Positions 13,008 through 24,959 of a stretch of DNA of 64,000 nucleotides are shown in pieces. A program made the translations under genes and the position numbers. Where the stretch lies: positions 67,530,180 through 67,594,179 of the forward strand of contig NC_086380.1 in assembly GCF_036588685.1 (NCBI RefSeq), in the 5' to 3' direction. The notes under the pieces are model-generated. The model had not been told where the DNA came from, ran no database searches, and saw nothing but the letters and a program-made list of their open reading frames with translations. The stretch comes from Mytilus trossulus. Taxonomy: Eukaryota > Mollusca > Bivalvia > Mytilida > Mytilidae. How positions within the stretch are numbered: position 1 is the stretch's first letter; every line of letters starts with the position of its first letter.

Positions 13008-13911
13008 AGAACAGATAAGACAATCAGATAAGATAACAGAGATAAATATAACATAACAGAGAGAGGTTTATATGATAGATTTATTTTAGCCTATGTCTAA
13101 CATTGTACTTTTGGTTTCATGTTGCTTAGTCTTCAGTTTTATAATATGTTTTGCCTTGTAACCTGTTATTTGTCTTTTTTCTTTTTTAGCCATGTCGTTT
13201 TCAGTTAATTTTCGATTTATAAGATGTATAAAGATGTGGGATGAGATCCAATGAGACAACTCTCCCTCAAAATAACAATATATAAAAGTAAACCATTCAA
13301 GTTAAAGGGCAAGGTACGGCCTTCAGCACAGAGCCTTGGCTCACAACAGCATGCTTTAAACGGCCCCAAGAATTACTTATGTAAAACTATTAGCATGACA
13401 GACCTTTGGTCACTTTCGCCCCTCCTTTAGACTCGATTATATATATATATGTATATGCTTCTATGTCTTTATATCATGACCTACTGATATCCATGTATTA
13501 AAGGGTGAGACATGTGTACTAAATTGCATCCTTACTAAAGTCGGTATGGAATATTTCACCTACCTGCAAAGGACTACTAATCCGACCAAATTTCTTCAAA
13601 GGGGATTTTCCAGGTGTTAAGGCCAACCTTCTTTTCTGGGCAATATAGGTGTCATTGTCAGTTCTTTTCCAAAACTCGGTGACAGCTTTTTGATATTTTG
13701 CTGTGTCATTCAACTTGGACCAACATTCAGGGCATAAAAATTGTCCTTGTCGTTTATTTGGAGCCGGTGTTAATTGCGATCCTGTGATGTTGACAAGAAT
13801 GTTTCTAGCACTTTCATCGCCACAAGGTAGCGAGTTTTCCAAAGAATATCTGTAATATCCTGAATTGTTCGGCTTTTCTATGAATACTTTGTTACAATTT
13901 GCACAAGACAT
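9747..13911 (-). CDS. DUF6589-like protein with N-terminal Cys domain and twin PHD fingers (putative transposase)
   Basis: Two exons: 13911-13564 (ends CAG|GTAGGT) and 12740-9747 (preceded by TTTTCTATTTTAACAG). Both are phase 0 and give 1113 residues. Residues 1-116 hold CxxC pairs (SCANC, LCPEC), a likely zinc-binding DNA-recognition domain. Residues ~355-435 are a strongly acidic linker. GDGLSCERGND at ~599 and NYGGGMGRNLPQDFMNEILN at ~974 match my recollection of DUF6589, a family of metazoan and fungal proteins often linked to mobile elements. Between these lie two PHD-type fingers (~763-810 and ~819-870; each C..C..C..C..H..C..WFC..C), followed by a basic cluster KKAKKGKPKRKSKS (~870), probably a nuclear signal. 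A DNA-transposition role is my inference. The exon 2 frame continues upstream of the first in-frame Leu at 12434, so shorter models miss ~100 residues. No stops or frameshifts are visible. Confidence 0.8.
12787..13018. repeat. (GA)n-rich microsatellite in the intron of the DUF6589-like gene
   Basis: Blocks of AGAGAG are interspersed with ACAGATAGATAATCAGATAA-type words, with two copies of GGCATATTCATCGTCCGACC-like sequence at the left. It lies inside the 823-bp intron 13563-12741. Confidence 0.85.
13205..13440 (-). repeat. Fragment of a dispersed repeat inside the intron
   Basis: GATGTGGGATGAGATCCAAT with CAATGAGACAACTCTCC and CGGCCTTCAGCACAGAGCC resembles, on the minus strand, the 3' half of the repeat family at 54605-55047. 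A second short fragment (CACCGTACAGCCTTCAGC) lies at about 14408-14460 in the helicase intron. Confidence 0.55.
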
Positions 13912-14004
13912 TTTTCAATGAAGCTTGTAATATCGTATAACGCGCCAATAGAAAACGCGCCAAACTGACACGTCAGAGTTTTATTAATAAAAAGTTGGCA
14001 AACG
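13912..14004. promoter_or_regulatory. 93-bp divergent promoter with E2F-like and CCAAT motifs
   Basis: The ATGs of the DUF6589-like gene (13911, -) and the helicase gene (14005, +) are only 93 bp apart. The interval holds CGCGCCAA at 13941-13948, overlapping a CCAAT box (13945-13949), and CGCGCCAAA at 13956-13964. On the minus strand these read TTGGCGCG and TTTGGCGCG, matching the E2F consensus TTTSSCGC. TGACACGTCA (13967-13976) is a gapped palindrome like a CRE. No TATA box is obvious. The arrangement implies co-expression, and the E2F words hint at S-phase expression; the regulation is inference. Confidence 0.6.
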
Positions 14005-16172
14005 ATGGACGCAATCCGTGCAAAAGCAAAGTTTGATTCACTGAAGTCTGAATACAACATGAAATTTGAGGTTAAAGATGAGCAAATTGAAGTAGCTTTG
14101 ACAGTTGTAAATGGACGAAATGTTTTAGGACTTCTCCCAACAGGCTATGGTAAAACACTTTGCATCGTTCTTCCAACTATTTTATCTGATGAGTCTATGA
14201 TCACGCTAGTGGTGTCACCGCTCACATGTTTAATAGATGACCAAATATCCAGTCTTCGAGGCTTCAACCTTACATGTACAAAAATTGGCTCTGATATGGA
14301 CAAGGATGATATTTTAGGTACGTAAAATAACTTTTGAAACCTTGTATGCAATATAAAAAGGAAGATGGTGATATAAATGCTAAGCGAAACAAGATTCCAC
14401 CTAGGTCACCGTACAGCCTTCAGCGTTGAGCAATCCCCATACCGTATAATCAGTTACAATTTCTTTTTTTGTGAATATATTAATCTCGAGAAATTATGCC
14501 ATTTATGTATATGGGACTTAAATTGACTAATGAAAAGGTTGCATCCACTTTCTCCCTTTAACTTTTAAATTCATTGCTGCAATTTGCCTCTTTGATCCTT
14601 TCAATTGACACTGATATTGGTTTCCCACATTTCAATTCTCTATTTTGCCAGTATAACTGTTTTTAAGTCTTATCTTAAAACAATAAAAGAAGGAAAAGGG
14701 AATACTTTTTATTCAAAATGTGTTGCCTGTAGGTAAACGCTGCCCATATTTAGCCTAAACGTTTTATAGAAATAAAACATATATAGGCTTATTACGGGCG
14801 TTGTCTTTCATATAACACTTATATATACAAGGAGGAAATGACCTTTTTCTGGACTCCGGGATCAGGTGTTTTTAATGAAGCTAGGGATATCAGGATTGAC
14901 CCTTTTGGGATCCTGGAATTATTTGTTCGATTTTCGGGATGTCAGGATTTAAATTTAATAAAATTCGGGACCTCGGGATTTTGTATTTTTAAGCCCAGGA
15001 TTTCAGTATCAGAACACCTCCTTCCCCCCCCCCCCCCAAAAAAAAAACCCCACCTTTTCCAATCTACTAGTACTGCGAATAACGAAATTGTTTATTATTT
15101 TGTAGGTATTAAAGAAGGAAAATTCTCTTTTGTGTTTTCCTCTCCAGAATCAGCATTGATGCCGCAATGGAGAAGTGTTTTTATGACAGATGTGTGGCAA
15201 AAAAAACTTAAATTAATTGCAATTGATGAAGCACATTGTGTGTCTGAATGGGGGGAGAGTTTTAGAAAAGAATACCAAAGACTTTTTGAGCTTAGAAGTT
15301 TTTTTGATGTTCCTGTAATGGCCTTGACTGCAACATCCACAAAGGAAGTAAAAGCCGATATTTTTAAGTATTTACAGTTATCTGATGAGTGTACAGACAT
15401 CGTGTTCAAGAGTCCCGACAGAGCTAACATTTACATACAATTCTATAAAAGAGTAACATCTGATTATGATGAAAGTCTCAAATGGCTGATTGATCATCTA
15501 CGCCTTCGTGGTATTGCATCAAAAAAAGTAATTGTGTATTGCAGATCAATCGATAGAGTATCGGAAATATTTTGCACACTAAAGGACTGTCTTGGAGTAA
15601 AGGCATACATTGATGGCATCAAGGACCCAAATAATATATTAGTTGAAATGTTCCATAAAAGTACACACCAAGATTCGAAAGATAGAATTTTAAAAGAATT
15701 CAAACTGAAAGAAAGTAGGATCCGTTGTGTGATTGCTACAGTTGCTTTGGGTATGGGTCTCGACATACGGGACGTAGACTTAGTAGTACATATTGGATGT
15801 CCTAAATCTGTACTCTCTTACTGGCAAGAGGCAGGTCGTTGTGCGAGAGATGGCCGACAAGGGTTAAGTCTCATCATTTATGACATGTTCACTGTGTCTT
15901 TGAAAAATACGGCTAAAGATATTGCGAAAGTCGTACAAAACAAAGATAACACGTGTATCCGTACGCAAGTACTATCACTTCTTTCAGACCAGAAAACAGG
16001 TGCAAGTATGTCGGAAGGTGATACATGCAGTGGATGCGACTTGGAACATTGTGATTGTTCTTTTTGTAGATGTTGTTCAGTGTGCATTGAAAAGTGTCCA
16101 TGCCAAAAGAGATGCCTTTTCAATGTGCAGACTTTCCTTAAACAAGAACGTCACTGTGAAGATGACAAATAA
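14005..16172 (+). CDS. RecQ-family DNA helicase of the composite element
   Basis: Two exons: 14005-14317 (donor G|GTACGT) and 15106-16172 (acceptor TTATTATTTTGTAG). The phase-1 join rebuilds ...DDILGIKEGK... and gives 459 residues. Superfamily 2 helicase motifs appear in order: motif 0-like FEVKDEQ (~21-27), Walker A LLPTGYGKT (43-51), DEAH with CVSEWGESFRKEY (145-160), ALTATST (177-183), VIVYCRS (~246) and motif VI YWQEAGRCARDG (343-354). SEWG...FR.EY is diagnostic of RecQ-type 3'-5' helicases. RQC and HRDC domains are absent. Instead a Cys cluster (about 412-441, over ten Cys) sits near the C-terminus, possibly a zinc module. All key motifs are intact, so an active helicase is plausible. 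It diverges from the DUF6589-like gene and is likely its partner in mobilisation (inference). An alternative frame starting at 14838 would read through intron and repeat DNA and is rejected. Confidence 0.85.
14850..15010 (+). repeat. Dispersed repeat in helicase intron (paired with 21605-21765)
   Basis: CTCCGGGATCAGGTGTTTTT, GGATATCAGGATTGACCC and TCGGGACCTCGGGATTTTG recur on the opposite strand at 21605-21765 (TCCCGAAATC..., GGTCAATCCCG, CCCGATCCCGG). These are two copies of one repeat family. A C-run followed by an A-run lies at about 15026-15050. Confidence 0.7.
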
Positions 16173-16204
16173 GTTAAAAATGTCTTGTGGTATTTACAAC
16201 AAAT

Positions 16205-16840
16205 GGGTGAATGAAGATTGCTTCGCTCGCCCTTGGAGTTGTACATAGTGACTTGTCTAGTTAAAACCGAATGGTATACTGTAATTCCGACTTATGGGTG
16301 AATGAATGAAGATTGCTTCGCTCGCCCTTGGACTTGTACATATAGACTTGTCTAGTTAAAACCGAACGGTATACTGTAATTCCGACTTATTGGTGAATGA
16401 AGATTGCTTCGCTCGCCCTTGGAGTTGTACATATAGACTTGTCTAGTTAAAACTGAAATGTTTACTGTAATTCCGACTTATGGGTGAATGAAGATTGCTT
16501 CGCTCGCCCTTGGAGTTGTACATAGAGACTTGTCTAGTGAAATTGAACTGTATACTGTAATTCCGACTTATGGGTGAATGAAGATTGCTTCGCTCGCCCT
16601 TGGAGTTGTACATAGAGACATGTCTAGTTAAAACTGAACTGTATACTGTAATTCCGACTAATGGGTGAATGAAGATTACTTCGCTCGCCCCTGGAGTTGT
16701 ACATATAGATCTAGACTTGTATGGTTGAAACTGAACTGTTTATTGGACTAATGGGTGAATGAAGATTGTTTCGCTTGCCCATGGAGTTGTACAAAGAGAC
16801 TTGTCTGGTTAAAACTGACTTGTCCACTTGTATGTTTGTC
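16205..16840 (-). repeat. Right subterminal array, seven ~91-bp units
   Basis: GGTGAATGAAGATTGCTTCG cores begin near 16205, 16296, 16391, 16482, 16572, 16663 and 16753, each followed by CGCCCTTGGAGTTGTACATA-type spacer. The period is 90-95 bp. The core is the reverse complement of the left array's core while the spacers differ. The second unit has a 4-bp duplication (GAATGAATGAAG). Confidence 0.92.
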
Positions 16841-17262
16841 TAACTGATGAGTTAAGCCTTTTTCAACTGAATTTTATAGTTAGTTTTTATGTTGTACTGT
16901 TATACCACTGTTCCAGGTTAGGGGGAGTGTTGGGGTCCCGCTAACATGTTAAACCCTGCCACATTATTTATGTATGTGCCTATGCCAAGTCAGGAGCCTT
17001 TAATTCAGTGGTTGTCGTTTGATTATGTGTTACATATTTGTTTTTCATTCATTTTTTTTTTACATAAATAAGGCCGTTAGTTTTCTCGTTTGAATTGTCT
17101 AACAATTGTCTTATCTGGTCCTTTTATAGCTGACTATGCGGTATGGGCTTTGCTCATTGTTGAAGGCCGTACGGTAACCTACAGTTGTTAATGTTTGTGT
17201 TATTTTGGTCTTTTGTGGATAGTTGTCTCATTGGCAATCATACCACATCTTCTTTTTTATAT
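16822..17262 (+). mobile_element. Dispersed repeat inserted in the right array
   Basis: Starting at TGTCCACTTGTATG and ending near CATACCACATCTTCTTTTTT, this block is collinear with 54605-55047 (+) and with the complement of 56428-56860. Shared words include TTATACCACTGTTCCAGGTT, GGTATGGGCTTTGCTCATTG and GTTGTCTCATTGGCA. It interrupts unit seven, with the next core resuming at 17283, so it arrived after the array formed. The family looks like a Mytilus non-autonomous element. Confidence 0.75.
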
Positions 17263-17282
17263 TGTATAATAAATGTCAATAT

Positions 17283-17310
17283 GGGTGAATGAAGATTGCT
17301 TCGCTCGCCC
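17283..17310 (-). repeat. Outermost right core
   Basis: GGGTGAATGAAGATTGCTTC followed by GCTCGCCC is identical in core to the array units, separated from them only by the inserted dispersed repeat. It is the last core seen and bounds the composite element on this side. Confidence 0.85.
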
Positions 17311-17904
17311 ATGGAGTTGTCCGGTTCAAACTAGACTGTATATTCACTTCCAATTTTATTTATAAACCTAGCATAAATGATTGAAACCATGCAAGCAAAG
17401 TTATCAAATTGTAAACTAAATATAAAATAATTCCTGACATGGAGGAAATTTATAGTTGAGATAGTTCAGATGTACAGGAAGACCATTAGTTATATATTAA
17501 TCAAGTGTATCGATCATTTACAGTTTTTATTATATTCCATCAAGTTGTTATTTTAGATACAAAGAAAATATTCATGTAATTTATCATATAACATAATAAT
17601 TTCTGTTATATGTGTACGTATAAGATCTTAGTGTTTAATGTCATGTGCTCCTAGGCAAAGGAGGTTTATTCACAGAAGAATAAAATTTCGTTTCGTTTCA
17701 CGAAAGAATCCGTTTTTGTATTAGCCTTTTTGAAAGTTTGAACGTGATGTTGATGAATGTTGATGAATGTTGATTTGTTATGTAATGTCACATTGTCATT
17801 GGATTTAAAGCAATATTATATGATATTTCACTTCTAAGAATGATTGGACACACTTAAAAACAAGGTACACATGTTGGTTTGAGAAAAAATATTTGCTACG
17901 CGAA
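17311..17904. other. No gene seen
   Basis: AT-rich sequence; a short direct repeat GATGAATGTTGATGAATGTT lies near 17751. Searching here for the right terminus of the composite element showed no convincing inverted repeat with the region left of 7411. Confidence 0.4.
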
Positions 17905-18030
17905 TTTTGCCTATAGCGATATGACCTCGGGTGGCACATTGATAGTAAAAAGAAAATATCAGAACAGCAAATAGAAATAGTGAATAATGCCCCCGAGGTC
18001 ATATGTTATAGGACTAGTTAAAGCGCCACC
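17905..18030 (-). repeat. Hairpin repeat, copy 2
   Basis: ATATGACCTCGGG (17919-17931) and its complement CCCGAGGTCATAT (17992-18004) flank a ~60-bp loop. Reading the minus strand, flanking words match the copy at 6467-6585 (GGCGCTTTAACTAGTCCTAT, CTGATATTTTC). The frame at 17805-18002 is this repeat. Confidence 0.65.
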
Positions 18031-18509
18031 TTGAAATTTTAAAATTATGTCCCCTTTCAATGACACTGGCTTTCCATGTCGTTAACTGCTGATTTTTTTT
18101 GTCAGTATAGTATGGGTAGTCTGGTACATACGTTTGGACTGGCAGTATATTTTGCACTTTTGAAACCAATCGTGACTTATTTAGTCCCGCAACTGAAATA
18201 ACACGACAATTTTTCCCATGAAAGCCTATCTACCCAATATGAACAGAAACTCTACATGTGATAGGTCTTAATTTATAGATGTGATAGGTAGTTTTTCATG
18301 ATGTTTTGTTCTGATAGGTATGACAAAAAATCTCCCCATCCATCCCCACCTGTCAGAAATTAACTAGAATGGCCCAATGGTACGGCGTCCTTAGAAACAA
18401 GATGGCGTCGCAGCGTAAACCAAAGAATATTACCATGATGCATTAGATTCTGAAACGGCGAATTTGTAATCAATATTTTTTCGAACTGTCTTGATTTTCT
18501 TCGAAGATT

Positions 18510-18660
18510 TTGGTGTGGTGGTTAGTGCATCGGACTACTAGCACAAAGGTTCCTGGTTCGATTCCCGTTCCGGGATGAACATTTCAGGGACTGAATTTTC
18601 GGCTGTCCAATGTCACCACTTATGCTTGATTTAGCAAGATTCAGTTCAGGTCAATATATG
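18510..18660 (+). mobile_element. tRNA-derived SINE-like element
   Basis: GGTGTGGTGGTTAGTGCATC (~18520) resembles an RNA polymerase III A box, and GGTTCGATTCC (~18555-18565) matches the B-box consensus GGTTCGANNCC exactly, spaced as in a tRNA. The sequence does not fold as a complete functional tRNA and continues into an unrelated tail (TTTCGGCTGTCCAATGTCAC...), as in tRNA-derived SINEs. Confidence 0.6.
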
Positions 18661-18966
18661 TCTTTTAACAGTGGAGAAAAATATTCAGTTATTTATAAAT
18701 TATATGTCTGAAAACCTAAAAAAATATCTTTCAACTGATTTTTTTGTTATATATTTTTGAGGTTATTCAATTAATGTGATTAATATCATATCTTGAAATG
18801 AACATTTCTTGATAAAATTTATGGTAGTGTAGTGAACACATATTATGGTTATACATGTAGGTTCACACTGCCGATCAGATCAAATCGATCAAGACATATT
18901 AAGAGATCGGGAGACTGGTCTGAATCAATCGATAAAAATATTCGAGGTAGTCTACCTTGCTCACGT

Positions 18967-19447
18967 TATGGCACGCCGTTTTTATATTTATTCAAATTTG
19001 AAGATATCTTATTTATTTAACAAGATATCTTATTAAGTATTAGGATATCTTTAATTTTTATAAGATATCTTATTTAATTTGAAAGTAAATAAGATATCTC
19101 TATTAGTTTATAAGATATCTCTATAAGTTAATAAGATATCTCTATTAAATAATAAGATATATTTATTAATTAATAAGAAATCTTATAAAGTATATAAGAT
19201 ATCTTACTTCTTTATAAAGATCTCTTTTAAATACATACTTTATAAGATATCTTATTAATAAATAGAGATATATTATAAACTAATAGAGATATCTTATTAA
19301 CTTATGGAGATATCTTATATATAAAATAAGATATCTTCATAACCAATAAAATAAGATATCTCTATTCAGACTATTAGTTTATTAGATATCTTATTTAACT
19401 AAATAAGGTATCTCGAAATTGAATAAATATAATAACGGCGTGCCATA
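18967..19447. mobile_element. 481-bp MITE made of GATATC palindromes
   Basis: The ends are near-identical inverted repeats beginning TATGGCACGCCGTT and continuing for about 29 bp with one mismatch. They are flanked by the direct repeat CACGT (18962-18966 and 19448-19452), a 5-bp target duplication. The interior is an irregular array of AAGATATCTTAT-type words, each a palindrome centred on GATATC, making the whole unit self-complementary at many registers. No coding capacity. Confidence 0.82.
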
Positions 19448-19619
19448 CACGTCACACGTACGAACATAATAAGACAATATACGTATAGTGTCTTGAAATA
19501 TGAAATTTATTTGTACGATGCTTAGAAACGGGAAAATGCGAGGTTCTACCACATCTTCATTTTTTTTATTTTTAAATATAATGATGACATTTACATTTAC
19601 ATGGCAATCTATATCCTTT

Positions 19620-20545
19620 ATAACAGGATACCGTATAATTTTAGGAACCGTTTATTGTAAGTTATGATGTATTGTAAAAGACTGTGTATTGATAGAAAGA
19701 GTATATTATAAGAGACCGTATATTGTTAGAAATAGTATATTATAATAGACCGTATATTGCAAGAGACCGTATATTGTTGGACCATGTTTTGTACTAGACC
19801 GTATATTGAAAGAGACCGTACATTGTTAGAGACTATATTTTTAGAAACCGTATAATTTTAGAAACTGTATATTGATAGAGACAGTGAATTGTATTGTAAG
19901 AGACCGTATATTGCAACAGATCGTGTATTGTTAGAGACAATATATTGTAAGAAACTATATTATAAGATACCGTATATCGTTAGAAATCGTATATTGTAAG
20001 AGACCGCATATATTGTAAGAGACCGTATATATTGTAAGGGATCGTCTATTGTAAGAGATCGTATATTGTTAGAGATCGTGTAATTTTAATAGACCTTATA
20101 TTGTAGGAGAAATGAGATCGTATATTGTAACAGACCGTGTATTGTGAGAGAGCGTGAATTGTTAGAGACCGTATATTATAAAAAAAAATGTATATGTTTA
20201 GAGACCGTATATTGTAACAGACCGTGTATTGTGAGAGAGCGTGAATTGTTAGAGACCGTATATTATAAAAAAAAAATGTATATTTTTAGAGACCGTATAT
20301 TGTAAGATACTGTATATAGATAGAGACCGTATATTGTAACAGACCGTGTATTGTGAGAGAGCGTGAATTGTTAGAGACCGTATATTATTAAAAAAAATAT
20401 ATATATTTTTAGAGACCGTATATTGTAAGATACTGTATATAGATAGAGACCGTATATTGTAAGAACTGTATATTGTTAGAGGCAGTATATAGATAGAGAC
20501 CGTATATTGTTAGAGACCGTATATTGTAAGAGACCGTTTTTTGTC
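19620..20545 (+). repeat. Minisatellite of ~18-20 bp units
   Basis: Dozens of diverged copies of AGAGACCGTATATTGTA, with variants AGACCGTGTATTGTGAG and a higher-order ~120-bp repeat visible between about 20110 and 20460 (the GAGAGAGCGTGAATTGTTAG word occurs three times). Confidence 0.88.
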
Positions 20546-21075
20546 CTCATACTTAATCATTTTATTTATTATCGTAGTAAGTCCACAAATTTGCCATTAT
20601 TTAGAGATTTGATAGCTTTGAGTAGTTTATACTCTGTGATCCTATAATCTTATTCATTAAAAATAGTAGTTTTTTTTCTAAATTTGTAAGCTCCAGTAGT
20701 TCTGTTTCATTTTCGTCAATCGTATTTTTATTTAGAGATTAAAAATGATTCTACAATCTTCCAAGCTACTGTTTATCTTTGTTATCCACAAGAGACCATA
20801 GGACAAAAATAATCAACATCTATAGATGTCCGCAGATACTGTATAGTAAGCTGTATGTATAGTTTTGGCAACATGTTTTTTTTTATGCGGAAAAAATGGA
20901 AATTGTAACAAACCAATCCTTTTCTTCTACTCGAATTGAAGATATGCAATTCTAAATTATAAAACAATAAATAAATTTTGTGAAAAACAAATATTTAATT
21001 TGAAGAACAATAAAACAAAACAAAAGGGAAAAAAAATAAAAGATAAGAAAAGGCATTCACACATATATATATATA

Positions 21076-21140
21076 CCCCCCCCCCCCCCCCCCCCAATAA
21101 AAAAAAACCGACCCCAAACACACACACACACACACACACG
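21076..21140 (+). repeat. Poly-C tract followed by (CA)n
   Basis: About 20 C residues (21076-21095), a short A-run, then (CA)n to about 21139. The overlapping low-complexity frames on both strands here are not genes. Confidence 0.85.
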
Positions 21141-21150
21141 CGCGCAAAAG

Positions 21151-23803
<2,653 letters not shown>

Positions 23804-23839
23804 TGCAATATTTATACTTCTGCAATACACAACTAAAAT

Positions 23840-24170
23840 AAAATAAATATAAGGGGATGTGGTATGACTGCCAGTAAAACAACTTTTTTCGCCATAATCA
23901 AATGAAGTGAAAATACACAATTAAATGTCATCGTACGACCTTTAACAATAAGAAAAAACCCATACCGTACAGTCAACTATAAAATAGCCCGATATGAACA
24001 TTTTTTTACCACAAAACATTTACGAAAAACAAACATGACATACATGAAGCAACGACGTATGAATTCTTAACATTTTATTCAAACAGTCATACATTTCATT
24101 GCTCGTCCTGAGTATGCATGAAATATTTGCCACTGAACGTTAAGCAACCAACAATCAATCGTTCCAATGC
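23840..24170 (-). repeat. Fragments of two dispersed repeat families
   Basis: About 23845-24010 carries minus-strand remnants of the 54605-55047 family (ATGTGGTATGACTGCC, CATACCGTACAGTCAACTAT). About 24100-24165 carries GTATGCATGAAATATTTGCC with AACGTTAAGCAACCAAC, also seen at 26260-26380 and, diverged, at 52885-52945. Confidence 0.6.
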
Positions 24171-24349
24171 TATATTTATGATAATAATATCACTCCGTTC
24201 GTTTGTCGTTTTAAAAATCGAGTTTCCACAGTAAACTAAAAAATAAAATATTTTCTTAACTATATATACTTACAAGAGACAAATCTTCAAATAGAGCTCA
24301 GACTGAACGTTATATTATATACTGTGATACTTGTCTTCTTCAACTCTGG

Positions 24350-24420
24350 TAACTTTAACGTAACTAAAGTTAACTACAGCGTAACTATAGTTAACTACAA
24401 CGTAACTATAGTTTTAACAT
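24350..24420 (+). repeat. Three tandem ~20-bp palindromic units
   Basis: CGTAACTATAGTTAACTACA-type words repeat three times; each is rich in the palindromes GTTAAC and ACTATAGT. They lie just upstream of the short frame at 24435. Confidence 0.7.
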
Positions 24421-24434
24421 AGTGACGTCGCGTT

Positions 24435-24623
24435 ATGTTAAGACGTCCGTATACTGCGCAAGAACTTAAACTCGCGGTAAAATTAGTATATCGTAATGAG
24501 CCTGGAGATTACATTAAACGGCAATCAAATGGGTACATATTAGTGAAATTAAATAAAATATATAAATTATTGTTAAATTATTATTTTTTCATAGTTCAGG
24601 GAAAATATCACAGTATAATTTAA
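24435..24623 (+). CDS. Short frame with a coding-like N-terminus; unidentified
   Basis: 62 codons from an ATG (MLRRPYTAQELKLAVKLVYR...). The first ~35 residues look like a charged helical protein, then the frame runs into AT-rich low complexity. A possible donor (GG|GTACAT near 24531) would end an exon there. It lies divergently about 630 bp from the predicted gene at 23803. I recognise no family, and it may be chance. Confidence 0.18.
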   Translation: MLRRPYTAQELKLAVKLVYRNEPGDYIKRQSNGYILVKLNKIYKLLLNYYFFIVQGKYHSII

Positions 24624-24829
24624 AAGAAAGTACAAGGTAATTGCAAAATCCACTACCTTTAAGTATCTGGTGTGTGAAATAGCAGCATATGCAGGGAAAA
24701 GAAGGCAAAGAATAAAGAAAAAGTAATAATGATCAATAAGAGTGCTTAAGGGAAAATAAATGGTGGCCGTCTACGGCCATTTCCATTTTTCGTGTTTTCG
24801 AGTTTTCTCCTCTCACTTTTCCCACGCGA

Positions 24830-24900
24830 AATCGAGAAATCGAGAAATGGAAAAATTGTGAAATCGGGAAATCGAGAAATAGGGAAATCGAGAAATTTTC
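24830..24900 (+). repeat. Short GAAATCGAGA tandem repeat
   Basis: AAATCGAGAAAT-type words repeat about six times with variation. The overlapping minus-strand frame (24746-24955) is built from it. Confidence 0.7.
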
Positions 24901-24959
24901 CGGTACCTGATAGACAATTCTTACACATTTGAATATCGACTAAGTTCTCCCTCAATGTA

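Larger units (their letters stand above)
7411..17310. mobile_element. Composite ~9.9-kb element: DUF6589-like + RecQ + SGNH genes between mirrored repeat arrays
   Basis: Two arrays of a shared ~28-bp core flank three genes. On the left (7411-8289, single copy at 8471) the core reads GGCGAGCGAAGCAATCTTCA. On the right (16205-16840, single copy at 17283) it reads as the reverse complement, GGTGAATGAAGATTGCTTCG. The spacers between cores are unrelated on the two sides (109-bp period left, about 91-bp right). Inside lie an SGNH-like gene (-), a DUF6589/PHD gene (-) and a RecQ-like helicase (+), the last two divergent. Mirror-image subterminal sites enclosing a helicase and a protein of a family seen in mobile elements suggest a DNA transposon. 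The true ends are unresolved: I find no clear terminal inverted repeat or target duplication, so the coordinates mark only the outermost cores. Confidence 0.72.

Noticed and set aside
14838-15105. Upstream extension of the helicase exon 2 frame from 14838
   Set aside because: It reads through a dispersed repeat and a C/A homopolymer; the splice acceptor at 15104-15105 with phase-1 join to exon 1 explains the helicase better.
7320-17400. Possible terminal inverted repeat (GTTCAAAC words left of 7411 and near 17323)
   Set aside because: Only about eight bases match and no target duplication accompanies them; insufficient to set the ends of the composite element.
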